DNA of 64,000 nucleotides from Bombyx mori. Taxonomy: Eukaryota > Arthropoda > Insecta > Lepidoptera > Bombycidae. Position 1 is the first letter of the stretch. The number at the start of each line of letters is the position of its first letter. The notes under the pieces are model-generated. The model made no database searches. It was given only the letters and a program-made list of their open reading frames with translations, and was not told the origin of the DNA. A program made the translations under genes and the position numbers. This document shows positions 35,610 to 49,400 of the stretch, piece by piece. The stretch spans positions 10,788,001 through 10,852,000 of the forward strand of contig NC_085124.1 in the NCBI RefSeq assembly GCF_030269925.1, in the 5' to 3' direction.

Positions 35610-36955
35610 CATTCCCGCTTCATCATATTTCTTTAATCAAAATGAAAAAAAGTTGTTTTTTTTCTTGTATAGGCAGTACCTGTACATTCTATATTATTCA
35701 TTTCAAAAATCCCGTCAATAATTTCCCCAAAAAAAGTTAGAACGTAAAACAAATGTTGGCAGTTTTATCTGAGCATCACATAAAGTGCTTTCACTAACGA
35801 AATCACTAAGTTAGGAATAACAACAACAAACTGCTATTTACTTCCCTTACTTACATCGAAAGTTACGGAAAAACCGTAGGAGTATTCAAAAGAATGGTTT
35901 GACTCAATCGTGGATATTGCGATGGGATCCCGCAGTCCCAAGGCATCGCTTGTTTTCGACCAAACCAAAAATAGTACTGATATTTTTACTTAATGCTACG
36001 AAGTAATACCGACTTAGAATTGCGAATCCAAACTAATATATGCGTTTCAGTATGTAACTTTTAGATACTTTTATGAATACATAATGAATATAGATTTTCA
36101 ATTACAACGGCTAGCTAATGTTTTGTTTACTATATTAAAATGCGTATTTGCGTAATTATGTGGTCGAAAATATCTTCTCGCCTAATAATTAATGATAGGT
36201 ATGTATTATACAATATGACCAAATGATCAATGGGCCATGTGTTTGTACTTGGATTTTCGTCAAAAAATATATTGAAAAAATCGGTTGTCTGTAAAGTCGG
36301 TTTACTGACGATAGTTGAACGTGATAACGTCATAAGAAAATACTGATGGAATGGTTTCATTTTTCAATTATCGTTGCTGTAAACAATTGACACCACATTC
36401 ACTGAACTTCATACTTGACCAAACATGTAAATGTATTGTGCATATATGCCTCAGAGCGAAGTAACGCCGCATGAGTCATGTTATTTCGTGCGTGCAGCCG
36501 GCTCCATCGAATTATAAGACGTTATCACGTCAAAAGTGACCAAGTTCTATATCATATCTATAGCCACAGTCGCGGAGAGCTGTAGCCGACACACCGAGCT
36601 TCAAATAAAATTAAAAACAAAATTAGATTTTTCATTTTTGCAATATTTTCTAAACTTTTTGCGAGTTTATTTTAAGCTTTTTAGATCATAATCTAATGTT
36701 ATTTTATATTTTACAATTTCGGATTTTCGACAAATGACACCTTACTGAAAAGAAATAATAAAAGTCTTCGAAAAGTTGGAAGCTACAATATAATTTGAAA
36801 CTAATAACTAGAATTAAAACGTTTTGGTTCATTTTTAAATTGCTTATAATTAAAAGATAAAAAGGGGAATGTTCTGTCAATGTTTTACTACATAATTTTA
36901 TTGTACACGTATTTTGTACACCATTTTTAATAATTTGGTATGTAGGTAAAAGAAA
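35610..36955. other. No gene seen
   Basis: AT-rich, apparently unique. The 76-codon minus frame at 36,130-36,360 shows no domain. Confidence 0.4.
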
Positions 36956-36959
36956 ATGA

Positions 36960-37330
36960 ATATTATCAAATCAAGTGACTTTTTGGCGGGAACGCGAGAA
37001 ATGATGTTGTGTGATTTGTTTTATTTTGTCTATGTAGTGTTTATTCAGGTTTAAATGTGTAATAACGGTGGTTTATTAACAGCTATTTAATATCTGTGAA
37101 AATGCACAAATGTGGGAAAATGAAACAAAGTCGCTGGACGTAACTTCTCGAGATCCTCCAAAAAGTCCACTGAAAAAATTTCAGTAAATGACCACCATTT
37201 TACCGAGATTATATTTCATCCCATATCATCTCATCTTATTTCGCTTCGTTTCATCCCAGTTGATTAATGTCTCAAATTAATCATCTTCATTTCATTTCAC
37301 TCCATACTATCATTTTTCATAAAAATAAGA
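36960..37330 (+). repeat. Repeat family Y
   Basis: Shares ordered blocks with 49,960-50,290 and, inverted, 58,000-58,320: tgaaaatgcacaaatgtggg, gagtccact-type, tcagtaaatgaccaccattt, then a run of catccc / catctcat motifs. No coding potential seen. Confidence 0.65.
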
Positions 37331-37782
37331 ATATAAATTAAAATAAGACATGACTTAAAGGTCTTAGTTACCAGGTCATAAAATCCCTTAAAAAAATCAA
37401 ATCAAGTAGAAACGATTCGAGAAACGATAGTAAGACTTGTGGAGGTACATTAAGCGCAAAGGTCCAAAACCTTCCAGGTTTTTCCATCGTTAATAGCTCC
37501 CCGAAGTCAGTTGATTGTCTTGGGGTAGAGAGTCGTACATCTCAAGTTGGACCCAAAATAGATTTATCGATTATTTAAGATATTCCTTGGTCACCAACTC
37601 ATTTGCGGAAAATTTTGTAAATAACAAGAATTATTTATTGTTTTTTTTTTCTTAAGGCAAAAACGAATTAATTATAACAATGGTCGCAACATTGTATTGA
37701 AATAACAATATTAAGTACCTTATTTGGCTAGTTGTCAAGAAATATGTAAAACAAACAAACGTGACAAATGAATGTTTACAGT

Positions 37783-37916
37783 GTGCTGCGATTTAAATCA
37801 AATTTGTATGGAGTTAGAACAGCTTTCCTTCGTTTGCCACTAGGTGGCGCTGTTCCAACTCCATACAAATCTGAGTTAACTTTTACGCGATCGAAAAGTT
37901 AAAAATCTCGCACAGT
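37783..37916. mobile_element. Foldback/MITE-like element, family F1
   Basis: atttgtatggagttagaaca (37,802-37,821) pairs with tgttccaactccatacaaat (37,851-37,870) around an 18-base gene-free loop region. Downstream ttaacttttacgcgatcgaa is shared with the copy at 8186. Confidence 0.65.
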
Positions 37917-38467
37917 TCCAATTTTCGAAATTTTCGCAAATTCAGTTGAAACTTCGTCAAGCAATACCGGTGTTACATTGTTCGTAATCGTCAAAGGGAA
38001 CTATAGAGTCTGAAACTTTGGAATATTCCTTACTTGTACAATATTCCTTTCAATAATACAAAGCGATGGAGACGTCGTCTTTTGTCGGACGGTGGTCGGA
38101 AGCGTTAAATAACCTAAATTGGGACTTAAGCATTTCAAACAATTGCAGAGCAGACAGTCGGCCCCTCTTAATTAGTTGTCTCATTTATTTATTCGGTAAA
38201 CTTATAAATGCTTTAGAATATGACTTTGAAAAGAGATAACGAATGAAATCTATACGAAGCATACTACGTGTCTGGGGTTTATAGTTTGTAACTTAGCTTT
38301 GAAAACGATATAATTAGTGTGATTGGTCCAAGAAATTACGTATTACGTACAAATTTTCATCATATTATTATTTATTATCATATCGAAGGCTATTTGGTTT
38401 AAGCAATATGTCGTTCGCGTAATACGTGACATTTATCTTTGTAATTAATGGTGCATTTTATTTGATA

Positions 38468-38748
38468 CTAGCTTTTGCCCGCGACTCCGTCCGCGTGGAA
38501 TAGTTACTTTGGCATAACACAAAATTTTACTCCCCACTTCATTTACGTAGAAAGTGAAGATACTTTTTAATCATAGGAGCTATTTAAACCCCTATTTTGA
38601 AACATTATTTATTGGTGCTCCACTTGTATTGGTCTTACCGTGATGTTATATAGCCTATAGCCTTCCTCAATAAACGGGCTATCTAATACCGAAAGATTTT
38701 TTTAAATCGGACCAGTTGTTCCTGAGATTAGTTTAGATTAGTATTAGA
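38468..38748 (-). mobile_element. Non-autonomous Helitron
   Basis: CTAGcttttgcccgcgactc at the left edge, preceded by A. The right edge is gattagtattaga, the reverse of a TCTAATACTAATC start. Confidence 0.55.
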
Positions 38749-38979
38749 ACTTCAATTAAGTTTACTCCATTTAAATAGCTGAAGTAGTTTTATTGTTATG
38801 ATATTTTTTCCAAATTTTAAACTTTCAATGTCTCACCTTTAAAGTTGCAAAATTTTACTTAAATCAGGTAGCCTTTCTCCCATCGACAAATGGTATCTGA
38901 AATCTAGTATTTGGTTTTTATAATTCGGAAATCAATCGGACTTAAATTCACTTCGAAAACGTTTAATCAATAATCTTCA

Positions 38980-39201
38980 TCTATACTACCTATAATATAT
39001 AAATCTAGTGGTTTTTACGGATGTTCTGTTATAACTACTGAACCATGCATCCGATTGACCTTAAACTTGGTATTCATGTAGAAAATACATGTACTTAATG
39101 GAAAGGCTAATACTTATATGAGTGTTAAACTCTCTAATAATAATGACAATAAATAATAATGTTAATTTTAAATGCTCAACGAAGCGGGCGAGTACGGCTA
39201 G
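38980..39201 (+). mobile_element. Non-autonomous Helitron, family H2
   Basis: TCTATACTACC at 38,980 after A, and CTAG at 39,198-39,201 before T. The body (gtttttacggatgttctg, cgattgaccttaaacttgg) matches 50,911-51,160. Confidence 0.75.
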
Positions 39202-39204
39202 TAG

Positions 39205-39760
39205 TATACTTCATTTAAATATTCGTAAAAAAAATGTCTACACCAAGTAAAACCTTGGTACAAATTTTGCCAACACAAAATCTAAATTGACGCCGCTGTC
39301 TTCGAAGATCAAGGAAGCGCCTCTTTAAAGCGTGTCTCAGAATTTGTGAAATCAATTAAAACACCGGAATAGTCTCATTTGAATACATCGTTGGATGTAT
39401 CCGTTCTACAAAGAAACTGAGTAGCTGAGTCACGTCTCAAACTAAAGCCTAATTGAACAGGTCATCATGAATGATATGAGTGATCGGTGGACCGGTTTTG
39501 ACTGTTGAAACTAATCATCAGTCATCTAATGTCATTATTGAAAAATAAATGAAATAGTCATAGCTAATTACTTCTAAGTGTTCCTGTTCTACTATACATT
39601 AAGTACGTGATTTGATGAAGCCTAAAATCAAAAGACAGTTAGAAATCACTGATTAAATGAAGGATTTAAATTGATATTTCCGGCTTCACTCCGAGTCTAG
39701 ACATTGCAAATTTAATCAGCTAATAAGGCTTAATTATAATTGTTTGATTGAATAAGGTAT
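39205..39760. other. No gene seen
   Basis: AT-rich, nothing recognised. Confidence 0.4.
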
Positions 39761-39763
39761 TGT

Positions 39764-40015
39764 TTTCTATTGCCCTTTACCTCCCACTTGATCGTGAGTG
39801 GTCACTGTCGCTCAAGGACATCAACAATGCCAGGGATAGTGCCAGGCGGCGGCCTAATTCTAAGTACTTCCCGCAGACCAAGTTTGAGGAAAGGCATAAC
39901 ATGTCGTTTAAAATCACCGAGAAGGGAAGTAATTCTAAAACCGGATGGTGCGTGACAATAAAATATCTCCGGGAACGCACTGCGGATGAACGCATTGATT
40001 CTAGGTAGTATGGAT
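39764..40015 (-). repeat. Sister repeat of BMC1-type
   Basis: Carries the ctattgccctt start, gtgagtggtcactgtcgctc and caatgccagggatagtgcc landmarks. Three overlapping open frames here on both strands simply reflect the repeat. Confidence 0.55.
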
Positions 40016-40374
40016 GAACTCTCCGGTGGCGATCGGTGCGATGGTAAAAATGAAGACATGGGATCGTCTTAAGCTCCTCAGAGCATTGCCCACGGAACAT
40101 ATGTTAGAACATACACATTGCCGTGCTCCTTCTTGTCGCAAGCCCGTTAAAGCCAGCCATCGTTTATCACAACAGAGATTCCATTCAAAATCGGGTAGCG
40201 ATATTGTAATGTCATTTTAATGTCTATAGACACCGGCAACTACACAAGGTGGATCATCAATATGCCTTCTGAATATTTTAAACAATAAAAATTACTGCAA
40301 GGTTTTTCCTCAAATAAACTGGATCTCAAAATATTTTACTAATAAATTTTTATGTTTTCCAGGTGAACGGAATC

Positions 40375-40442
40375 ATGTCTGAAAACAATATAAACTTCAC
40401 AGACGACGTCACGACCAGCGCGGAGCCCAGCGAACTATCCAA
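40375..40442 (+). CDS. Tre1: Tre1-like exon 1: start and extracellular N terminus
   Basis: Acceptor tgttttccag ends at 40,362, then 12 bases of 5' UTR, then ATG. The peptide MSENNINFTDDVTTSAEPSE carries an Asn-Phe-Thr glycosylation sequon and is acidic, with no signal peptide, as is usual for small-ligand GPCRs. Donor GTAAGT follows AA (phase 2). Confidence 0.8.
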
Positions 40443-43400
40443 GTAAGTCCAATAGTTACTAAACTTGAGGGAACTTCAAATGTTTACGAACGATTTTCGG
40501 AAAATGAATTCTGTTCGAATCTTCAAAATGAATAAAAACTTGGTAGTTCACAGAAAATATTGTCTAAAAAATTGTATGCAGAATAATTGTGATATCGAGA
40601 TAGAAAAAATAGTCAATTAAAACGACGAACAAATCTACTTAAGTTTGGTTTTAAACTTACAGTAAAAAAGGTATACATATTTGGGAAGTTTAACGACAAA
40701 GGGAAAATCTTTCACCGAGCGGGTGATTTTGCTCGGTAGACCGACGCATAGATTATACACTTAAGACCGACGCGGCGACGGTCCAAATGTTGTTGTTCGG
40801 AACTTGTATATATTTATGCGCTTTATCTTGAAAATGTCGTAAGCGAGATTCAGGCATCTGTCAATTATCTTGTGTTGTATGATGGCTACCCGCCACGGTC
40901 TACACTGTAAATAATAAATATAATCTCTATAAATAAAAATGAATTGCTGTTCGTTAGTCTCGCTAAAACTCGAGAACGGCTGGACCGATTTGGCTAATTT
41001 TGGTCTTGAATTATTCGTGGAAGTCCAGGGAAGGTTTAAAAGGTGAGAAAATATAAAAAAGCTCGGAATTATATAAAAACAAACAATTTTGTTTTTCCTT
41101 TGATGTGTCCCCTTGATGTGTCTTTTATTTATCGATTGAAGCACTACGAAGTCTGCCAGGTCAGCTAGCATAATATGTAAAAAAATCAAATAATACTTTA
41201 GTTATGTTGTACGTAAAAAAAATCATAAATAAAACGATTCTATTGCTGTATTTTGGATCCCTTTTATAATTCAAAGTCTTCGATGGTTTGCTAGTGGTTT
41301 TGTGGAACTGACTACTATACAACGGGATCCGGGTTCGATCCGGATTCCATTCTCTTGTCTGTTTTGTACAAGAAATAGCCTAGTGTTTGTTAAACGTAGA
41401 ATATGCGAAAATTAAAATATGCCTAGTATGTGATAACGTACACCGACCATTCTGCCTAATTTTTTTATTTATTTTTTATTGCTTTGATGGGTGGACGAGC
41501 TCACAGCCCACCTGGTATTAAGTGGTTACTGGAGCCCATAAACATCTACGATGTAAATGCGCTACCCACCTTGAGATATAAGTTCTAAAGTCTCAAGTAT
41601 AGTTACAGCGGCTGCCTCACCCTTCAAACCGAAACGCATTACTGCTTCACGGCAGAAATAGGTGGGGTGGTGGTACCTACCCGAGCGGACCCACAAGGGG
41701 TCCTACCAGGCAGAATCACTAATGTCTTAAAGTTTTATAAGACCGTCATTATAAATACATATAAAGTCATTTCTCAAACAAGGCATATCTCAAAATGGGT
41801 AACGAAATTAATTCTCTTAAGGTGTCGATAATCAATCAATACGAGATAAAGTGTAAGATCGTATACTCATGCCAAAATTACGGAGTCGGCATACTACATT
41901 TGATTAATCAAATTATAATATAAGAAATGTATTCAATACAAAGCGTTGGTACCATTATTAAGTTTTTTCTTGTAATATTAATTTTTTTGTTCTAAACCTT
42001 TGCAGATCCGGAAGTCTTTAAAAGTTCTTATATTACAACTTCCTGCTGAAATAAAATAATAAAAAAGCCAACCGCTAGGGAACGTTTCCATTGAAAAATC
42101 GTAGCTATTCACAGCTCTCAATGGAGGCTACGGAAATCCTTTCATTAGTTTTCTTTTCATTTTAGTCGAACGACTCACAAAGGAGGTCGAGACCGTAATA
42201 CGATCACTCTTCGACTGAGGTGTACGTTACAGAATTAACATTAAGACGCTTGCTATCAAATTGCGATGGTATTGTAGTTTTCGAAAATTTAACTATTATA
42301 ATTTAATGTTTATTATTTTTTTATTGCATAGATAGGTGGACGAGCTCACAGCCCAATTGGTGCTAAGTGGTTACCGGAGCCATCTACAACGTAAATGCCG
42401 CCACCCGCCTTGAGATATGAGTTCTATGGTCTGAGTTACAACGGCTGCCCCACCCTTCAAACCGAAACGCATTACTGCTTCACGGCAGAAATAGGCAGAA
42501 TGATGGTTGGTACCTACCCGTGCGGACTCACAAGAGGTCCTACCACCAGTAATTTAGTCACACGATTCAAATACATAATCACGTTCCATAATGGACATCA
42601 CTAAAGTTAAAGCGACCCGCTTCTGTTGATGAATGGTTGGTTACTGATACGTATATTAAATAAATATATAAATATAAATAGCTGGGGACAAATACGCACG
42701 ACCGTTCTGTCTCTAATAAGGATTCCCTGTCTTATGGGTACTAGAGACTGACATACATACTTATACATATGTTTATAGATAATAAACACTCAGAGAAAGA
42801 GCAAACAAACCTTTTCTTTACACGAATGTTTGCCCGATGTGGGAATCGAACCCACGACCCTCGGGACAACAGTAACTAATGCTCCACCAAGTCAGTCGAC
42901 TTTAAAAAATACATATCTGTTTACCGATTAATATTCGACTGGATAGATCATATTGAGGTACCCAAATAATTTTATTAAACATTTGTGACATTAAATTCAC
43001 AAACCTAACCAATTATCACCAAACTAATAGTAATGTAAGCATGTTACCACATTATACCTGAACTATACACTATGTTATTGTTAATCTATGCTTGATTGAA
43101 TGTTTAATACATGTGAACACGAGCAATGTAGCTTATTGTTTTGTCGTGTATCTTCAAACACATTCTCTTACTTATGAAACATCAATATTGTACGTACTAT
43201 TGATTTCCCGGAAATTCGCAGCAATTATATCAAGTACGACGGCTTGTATTTCATTTTGTTTTTATTATTGCTTAACCATATGAACCAGTTCATGGCCCAA
43301 CTGATTTTAAATGGCTACAGGAACCCATAGATAGTAACAACGTATAAGTATGCCGCCACCTAATTTGGGACATGAGTTGTAAGTCTTAGTTCTATAGTAC

Positions 43401-46400
43401 GACAGGATAATCCATCAAACCAGAATACATTTGAAGTTGTCGTGGCCTAAAGGATAAGACGTCCGGTGTATTCGTGTTGAGCGATGCACCGGTGTTCGAA
43501 TCCCGCCGCCGGGTACCAATTGTTCTAATGAAATACATACTAACAAATGTTCATGATTGACTTCCACGGTGAAGGAATAACATCGTATAATAAAAATCAA
43601 ACCCGCAAAATTATAATTTGCGTAATTACTCGTGGTAGGACCTCTTGTGAGTCCACACGGGTAGGTACCACCACCCTGCCTATTTCTAACGTGAAGCATT
43701 AATGCGTTTCGGTTTGAAGGGCGGGGCAGCCGTTGTAACTATACGAGACCTCAGAACATATATCTCAAGGCGGGTGGCGCATTTACGTTGTAGATGTTTA
43801 TAGGCTCCAGTAACCAGTTAACACCAGGTGGGCTGTGAGCTCGTCCACCCATCTAAGCAATAAAAAACAATGTAAAGTAATAAATACTTAGCCCACTTAT
43901 TAGTACTAGAGGTCCCGCAGTAGTCGAAATTCGACTATAATTAATTGGAATTGTAAGTTTGTACACTATTATGATTGTATTTTATACTTCTACAATCACA
44001 AATTTCACCAAGACTACACTATAAAAAATATTAACAAAGACAAACAATATTTAATCTATTCTCAATTTGACAACAGACGTCAAGAACAAAAGTTTGACAA
44101 TAAATAGTATGCATGCGTGTGTGCGTCAAATACATGGTATGTAGTGTGTGTAATGTTTTCTTTATTGATTTAATGTATCTTTTATGCATTATTTAAAAAA
44201 ATAATTAGCATTGTGCACTTCTTCTCTATATTCTTTATAAGTGTGAAAAATTTCATACTCCTCCGTCCGCGCAATTTTCGTAAAAAGGGATACAAAGTTT
44301 TTGCTTCACGTATTAATATATAGATATTTTAATAAAACATGTAACAATAAAATGATACGCGTATAGTGCACTACAAAATATATCTCGGGAACTTATTTGT
44401 ATATTATTCAACAATAGTTTTTGTTTAAGAACAAAAAATATCGTTATGTTGTCAAAGAATATTATTTGCCAGCACATTGAATTTAGAAAACGTTTTTCCC
44501 TATTCTTTTCGTTAGATATTGCCGCCACCCGTGAAGGGTACAAACGGGTCGCCAGTCCCTACAAACAGATTTAGATTACAGTTTTGCGGCAAAGATAAAA
44601 GACGGGTTAAGCATAAAAGAATTGTATACGCCACAACTGTAGTATTATGTTTTCTGAACATTTCTTAACAAATATTCAAAGCAGTCTAACTGGGATATTA
44701 AAACAATCTGATTTTAAGTTTTTCATTTCATTTTCAATTGTACAATGTTGTCTTATAATGTCTCGTGGTTAAAATAGCCCTATTAGGTCTAATCAGCTTA
44801 CGTGGAAATTGCTTTGTATATTTATATGTATTAGACGATAACGGGGAGCTCACAGTTCGCCTGATGTTTTTTTTTATGATTGAGGGATTACTGGTGGCCT
44901 GGAGGCCTTTCCAGTTTTACCCGGACAGGCAAGGGCTCAGCCAGGAGGGGTGGGATTTGCTAACAGCTACCCGAGCGCCTCCAAAGGAGACCTAACAACT
45001 CAAGAGTAACTGCTTCGCGAATGAATCTACTACCTCAGCAGGCTGATGATGGTTACGTGCACGTAGAACTCTCAGTCGAGTTCGACGATTATGGCTACCG
45101 GAGTCCTTGAACCTGATCCTAGTGTTAGAGCTAAAAGGCTAAAAGGCTAAAGGCGTCTAATGCAACCTGCACCTGGTATTAATTGTTTACCGGTACCATT
45201 AGAATATGAATACGGCCTCACCCAACTTGCGACTTGAGATTCCTTATTTCAATTGTTTCGGAATTAAGTATAAATATACTATCCTTTTATCGTAGACTTC
45301 AGTCATGAAAACCTAAAAGTACATGTTTCACTTTTTTTTAAATAGTGCGTTTGCAACTTTGTGCATCTGAAAGAAGTGGAACTTCTTTTGCGGTGTGTAC
45401 TATTGTGGTTTTCTTAATTTTTCATCCTTAAATCAAATTTCTCTTGTTATAATTCTTGGAATGCTGCTTATTAGAAAAACGACCCAGCTCACTTTGTCCT
45501 TTCCTGTTCCTCTCTCCACGGTCGAGTGGTTCGTGAGACGCTCTGTCTATTTTCTGACTCTCGCCCTTGTATCTTTGATCTTGTATCTTTTCTCTCTAGC
45601 CGTAACGAATCTGTCCCGAATTAAATTTCACTCTCAACGCGCCTCAAAAAGTTTCACTTCAAATGGGACACCAGGTAGGAACGAAGTTCCTTCGGCTAAT
45701 GTAGAATCGACACAATTTGCAAAAAAAAAATCGTGCTCAATTTTATGTAGGTTTTCTTGATTTTTCTCTTAAATTTTGCTGATTAGTTTTTATTTAAGTA
45801 TAGGAAAGTATTTAGGAAATTCAGTATTTTAGGAAATAATAAATTACGTAAAATAGAAAGAGAATGGATGAGAGAACGAAAAGAAAGAGGGAGAAAGAGA
45901 AAGGTATTATACACTACTCGCTTGTGTATGCGACTGTCGCGCCTGCGCACGTCTCATTTAACGGTTTTATTCCACGCACTTTTTTCCACGGATTTTTTCC
46001 ATGGATTTTTTCTTACGGTTTTACTATCACATTTTTTTCAGTTCGGTCGCGCAGCAAAATCCCTATCCCCTCCAAGCCTGCCGTAAGGAACTTCGTTCCA
46101 AAAATGGTGCCATGGTGGCTGCGGGATTAAATATCGGCATAATAACATCGTGGATATGAATACACCTGGCGTCTTATCTTTTAGACGATAACGACGTATG
46201 TACGCAATACACGCAATATGTTTCTAATGAGATTTATTTCATTTTCAGATTTTCACCCGGCTTATTGACGTTTGCAGCTATAGCGACTGGCATCATTATG
46301 CTTATCGGCTTATTTGGTAACCTGCTCACCGTGGTCGCGCTGCTCAAATGCCCTAAAGTAAGAAATGTGGCAGCAGCCTTTATTATAAGGTAAGACCCAT

Positions 46401-49400
46401 ATTTTTTTATGCGAATTTTTTTTTTTTACCACCATCGATACCATTTTTTCGTGTAAATGCGCCACCCACCTTGAGATATAAGTTCTAAAGTCTCAGTATA
46501 ATTACAATGGTTGCCCCCACCCTTCAAACCGAAACACATTACTGCTTCACGAAAGAAATAGGCGGGGTGGTGGTACCCACCCGTGCGGACTCACAAGAGG
46601 TTATCCTCTATAGCCTTCTAATGCATATGTCAGTCCTTTTTCTATTGCTTAGACAAGTGGACGAGCTCACGGCCCTAATGCTATGTGAACACCGGAGCAT
46701 TTAAAGATCATAGTGCTGCCAACTACCTTGAGACATGTATCTCAAGTTTCAACTTTTATAGTGCAACGGCTACCCCATCCCTCAAATCAATAAGCATTAC
46801 TACTTCGCGGCAGAAATAGGCAAAGCGGTGATACAAAGTCCTGCCGGCTCACGACTATATTCTACAAAATAAAAAACTAATTTGGTAAACTGCAACTCGG
46901 ACATACTTGACTGGTTGTTTTAAACTTTCGCGACGGCTGTCTACATTACACAGACATTTATTGAGTTCTTATCTCGATTTTCAAAAATATATAGACTCGA
47001 ATTATCATGAACTCATGAAGTACGAAAATAATGATAAACTCATTATATTATAGTGCATATAATACTAGGTATTCTAATATAAATAGATTGCGAAATATGA
47101 ATCACGCTTATTTTAATGTCAGAATAAATATGTATATTAATTTACATTAGCACAAAGAAGCGACATGCCAACACAGAGTTAGAGTAGGCAGCGGCTTGGC
47201 TCTGCCCCTGGTATTGCTGAAGTCCATGGGCGACGATAACCACTCACCATCAGGTGGGCCGCATGCTCGTCTGCCTACAAGGGCAATAAAAAAAAAAGAG
47301 TCGCTCATGGACATATGCAATTCCCAATGGACATCCAATCACAAAAACGGCCGTCTGGTGTAGTGGTAAGTGACATGGTCACTACACAAGGGGGTTGCAG
47401 GTTCGAATCCCGCCAAGGGAAGATATTTGTATGATAAATATAAATTTCTTTTCCAGGGTTATGGATGTATATTAAATATATGTATGTGTATAATAAAAAT
47501 ATTACATTTATTTCCGTTATTTGTTACCTGTAACACAAGTTCTTTACGAACTTATCACGGGACCAGTTAACGTGGCGTGATTGTTAATAAATATTGTTAT
47601 TATATTATATTAAATCACTGCCTACAAATGCAGATCAATAATTATTCTTAAATAACACCTTCTTTAGCTAGCTATCAACAGGAATCTAAGTTCATTCATC
47701 AATAATACCCATGCTGTGATTCATTTAAACCATAACAGGAATGCCAACAGCGTCCGTTATTTGTAATATTACGTACATAATTGTGTTTCATTAATTTTAT
47801 AATAACTCTAAAGGCTAAACAAGATTATAGTAATATGAAGTTGTATTTTTAGCTGGGACTTTTTTATTTAAAGTTATTGAATACCATATACTACTGAGAG
47901 TTACCTACATTATTCGTCCATGTCTGATTAAAAAAATATAACATGCAACTTTTTAGTGGTGTTAAGACCTCTTGTGAGTTCGCACGGATAGATACCACCA
48001 CCCTGCCTATTTCTGCCGTGAAGCAGTAATGCGTTTCGGTTTGAAGGGTAGGGCAGCCGTTGTAACTATACTTGAGACCTTAGAACTTATATCTCAAGGT
48101 GGGTAGCGGCATTTACGTTGTAATTGTCTATGGGCTCCGGTAACCACTTAATACCAAGTGGGCTGTGAGCTCGTCCACCAATCTAAGTAATAAAAAAAAA
48201 AAAAAAAAAACTGAACAATTGGAGATTATCATTCGGATTTTTTGCATACTTAAATAATAAATATCTAAGAATAAATCACGAACGGTAATTTCAAATTAGG
48301 ATTCCCTATGTGTATTTTTAAATATACATGTACAGGTAAAGGTAATTAGCCCTCAGATAAAGATCAAACAAATAATATTCTTCACATGAATGTTTGTCCG
48401 ATGTGGGAATCGAACCCACGACCCTCGGCGCAACAGTCAGAAGCGCTAACTACCGCACCACCGAGTCACTAGATCACAATTAATCGATACATAATTAGGA
48501 AAATATAACGTATAAAATGAAGTTCAAGAGCCTGAGTTTGAGTGTGCCGGGAACAGTTTCAAAGTACCCAAATACCTTTCATAGAAAATAGGGACTCAAA
48601 TCGGGATCAGCACTAACTACTTAGCTAAAGAGGCGATGAAATTAAAGGAAAAGCTCTTAACAATTATAATACAATAAAAAATAACAAGTACAACAACATT
48701 CAAAGTAATGTGGCTTTGATCCACTTTACCTTTATCACCGAAATCGAGGGCCGAAAACCAAAAAAATAATTCTTTTGTCACAAAACAAAAGGTCGCGCTG
48801 AATACATACATAAATATATTGACCTAAATTAAAATCCCTCGTATTGCTTATTATGGTCAAAGTACCATTAACCTGAATTCCTTGAGGCCATCAACGCTTT
48901 TCTGGAAAACAATAATATGTTCTGGTTGTCGAGAAATAATAGACTTCCAGCATGTGCGACTCTACAATCCGGATGTAGAGTCGTGATGTTTAAAAAAGCT
49001 GGTCAGTTTTATTATAAAAACAAACGACAACCACACGTAAATATTGAGTCGATTAAAATAAATATACATTTGAAAAAAAATATGAAAATAACAAGAAGAA
49101 TATTCATTTTGCGTTATATTTGCCGGAATATTCATGAAGCCTTTAAAAAGCATTCACTGTAAAAAAATTACCCTCATTTTCACAATTAGCTAGCACTCAG
49201 TCTAGTGAGCAATTCTGAAGTTTAAACTAAGCTTAACAGGCTATTAAACTTTTGTTGAAGTCTTTTTATGAATAGGTAATTAGTAATTTATGGTATTCAA
49301 CTAGAAATATAAGCTAGAATAAGCTAGAATAGAATTTACGTGGATCGCAAACCAAACTTGCTTTGAAAAGTAGCCAGCCTTACATTGCATTAAGAAGATA

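Larger units (their letters stand above)
40443..46248 (+). other. Tre1-like intron 1 (5.8 kb, repeat-filled)
   Basis: Donor GTAAGT, acceptor ttcattttcag. It holds two Helitrons, three BMC1-type units, several tRNA-derived SINEs, a Bm1 variant and family X. About half the intron is recognisable mobile DNA. Confidence 0.75.

Noticed and set aside
45395..45760. 121-codon plus-strand open frame as a membrane protein
   Set aside because: The N-terminal part is hydrophobic, but the frame runs into family X, lies inside a GPCR intron and shows no start or homology support.
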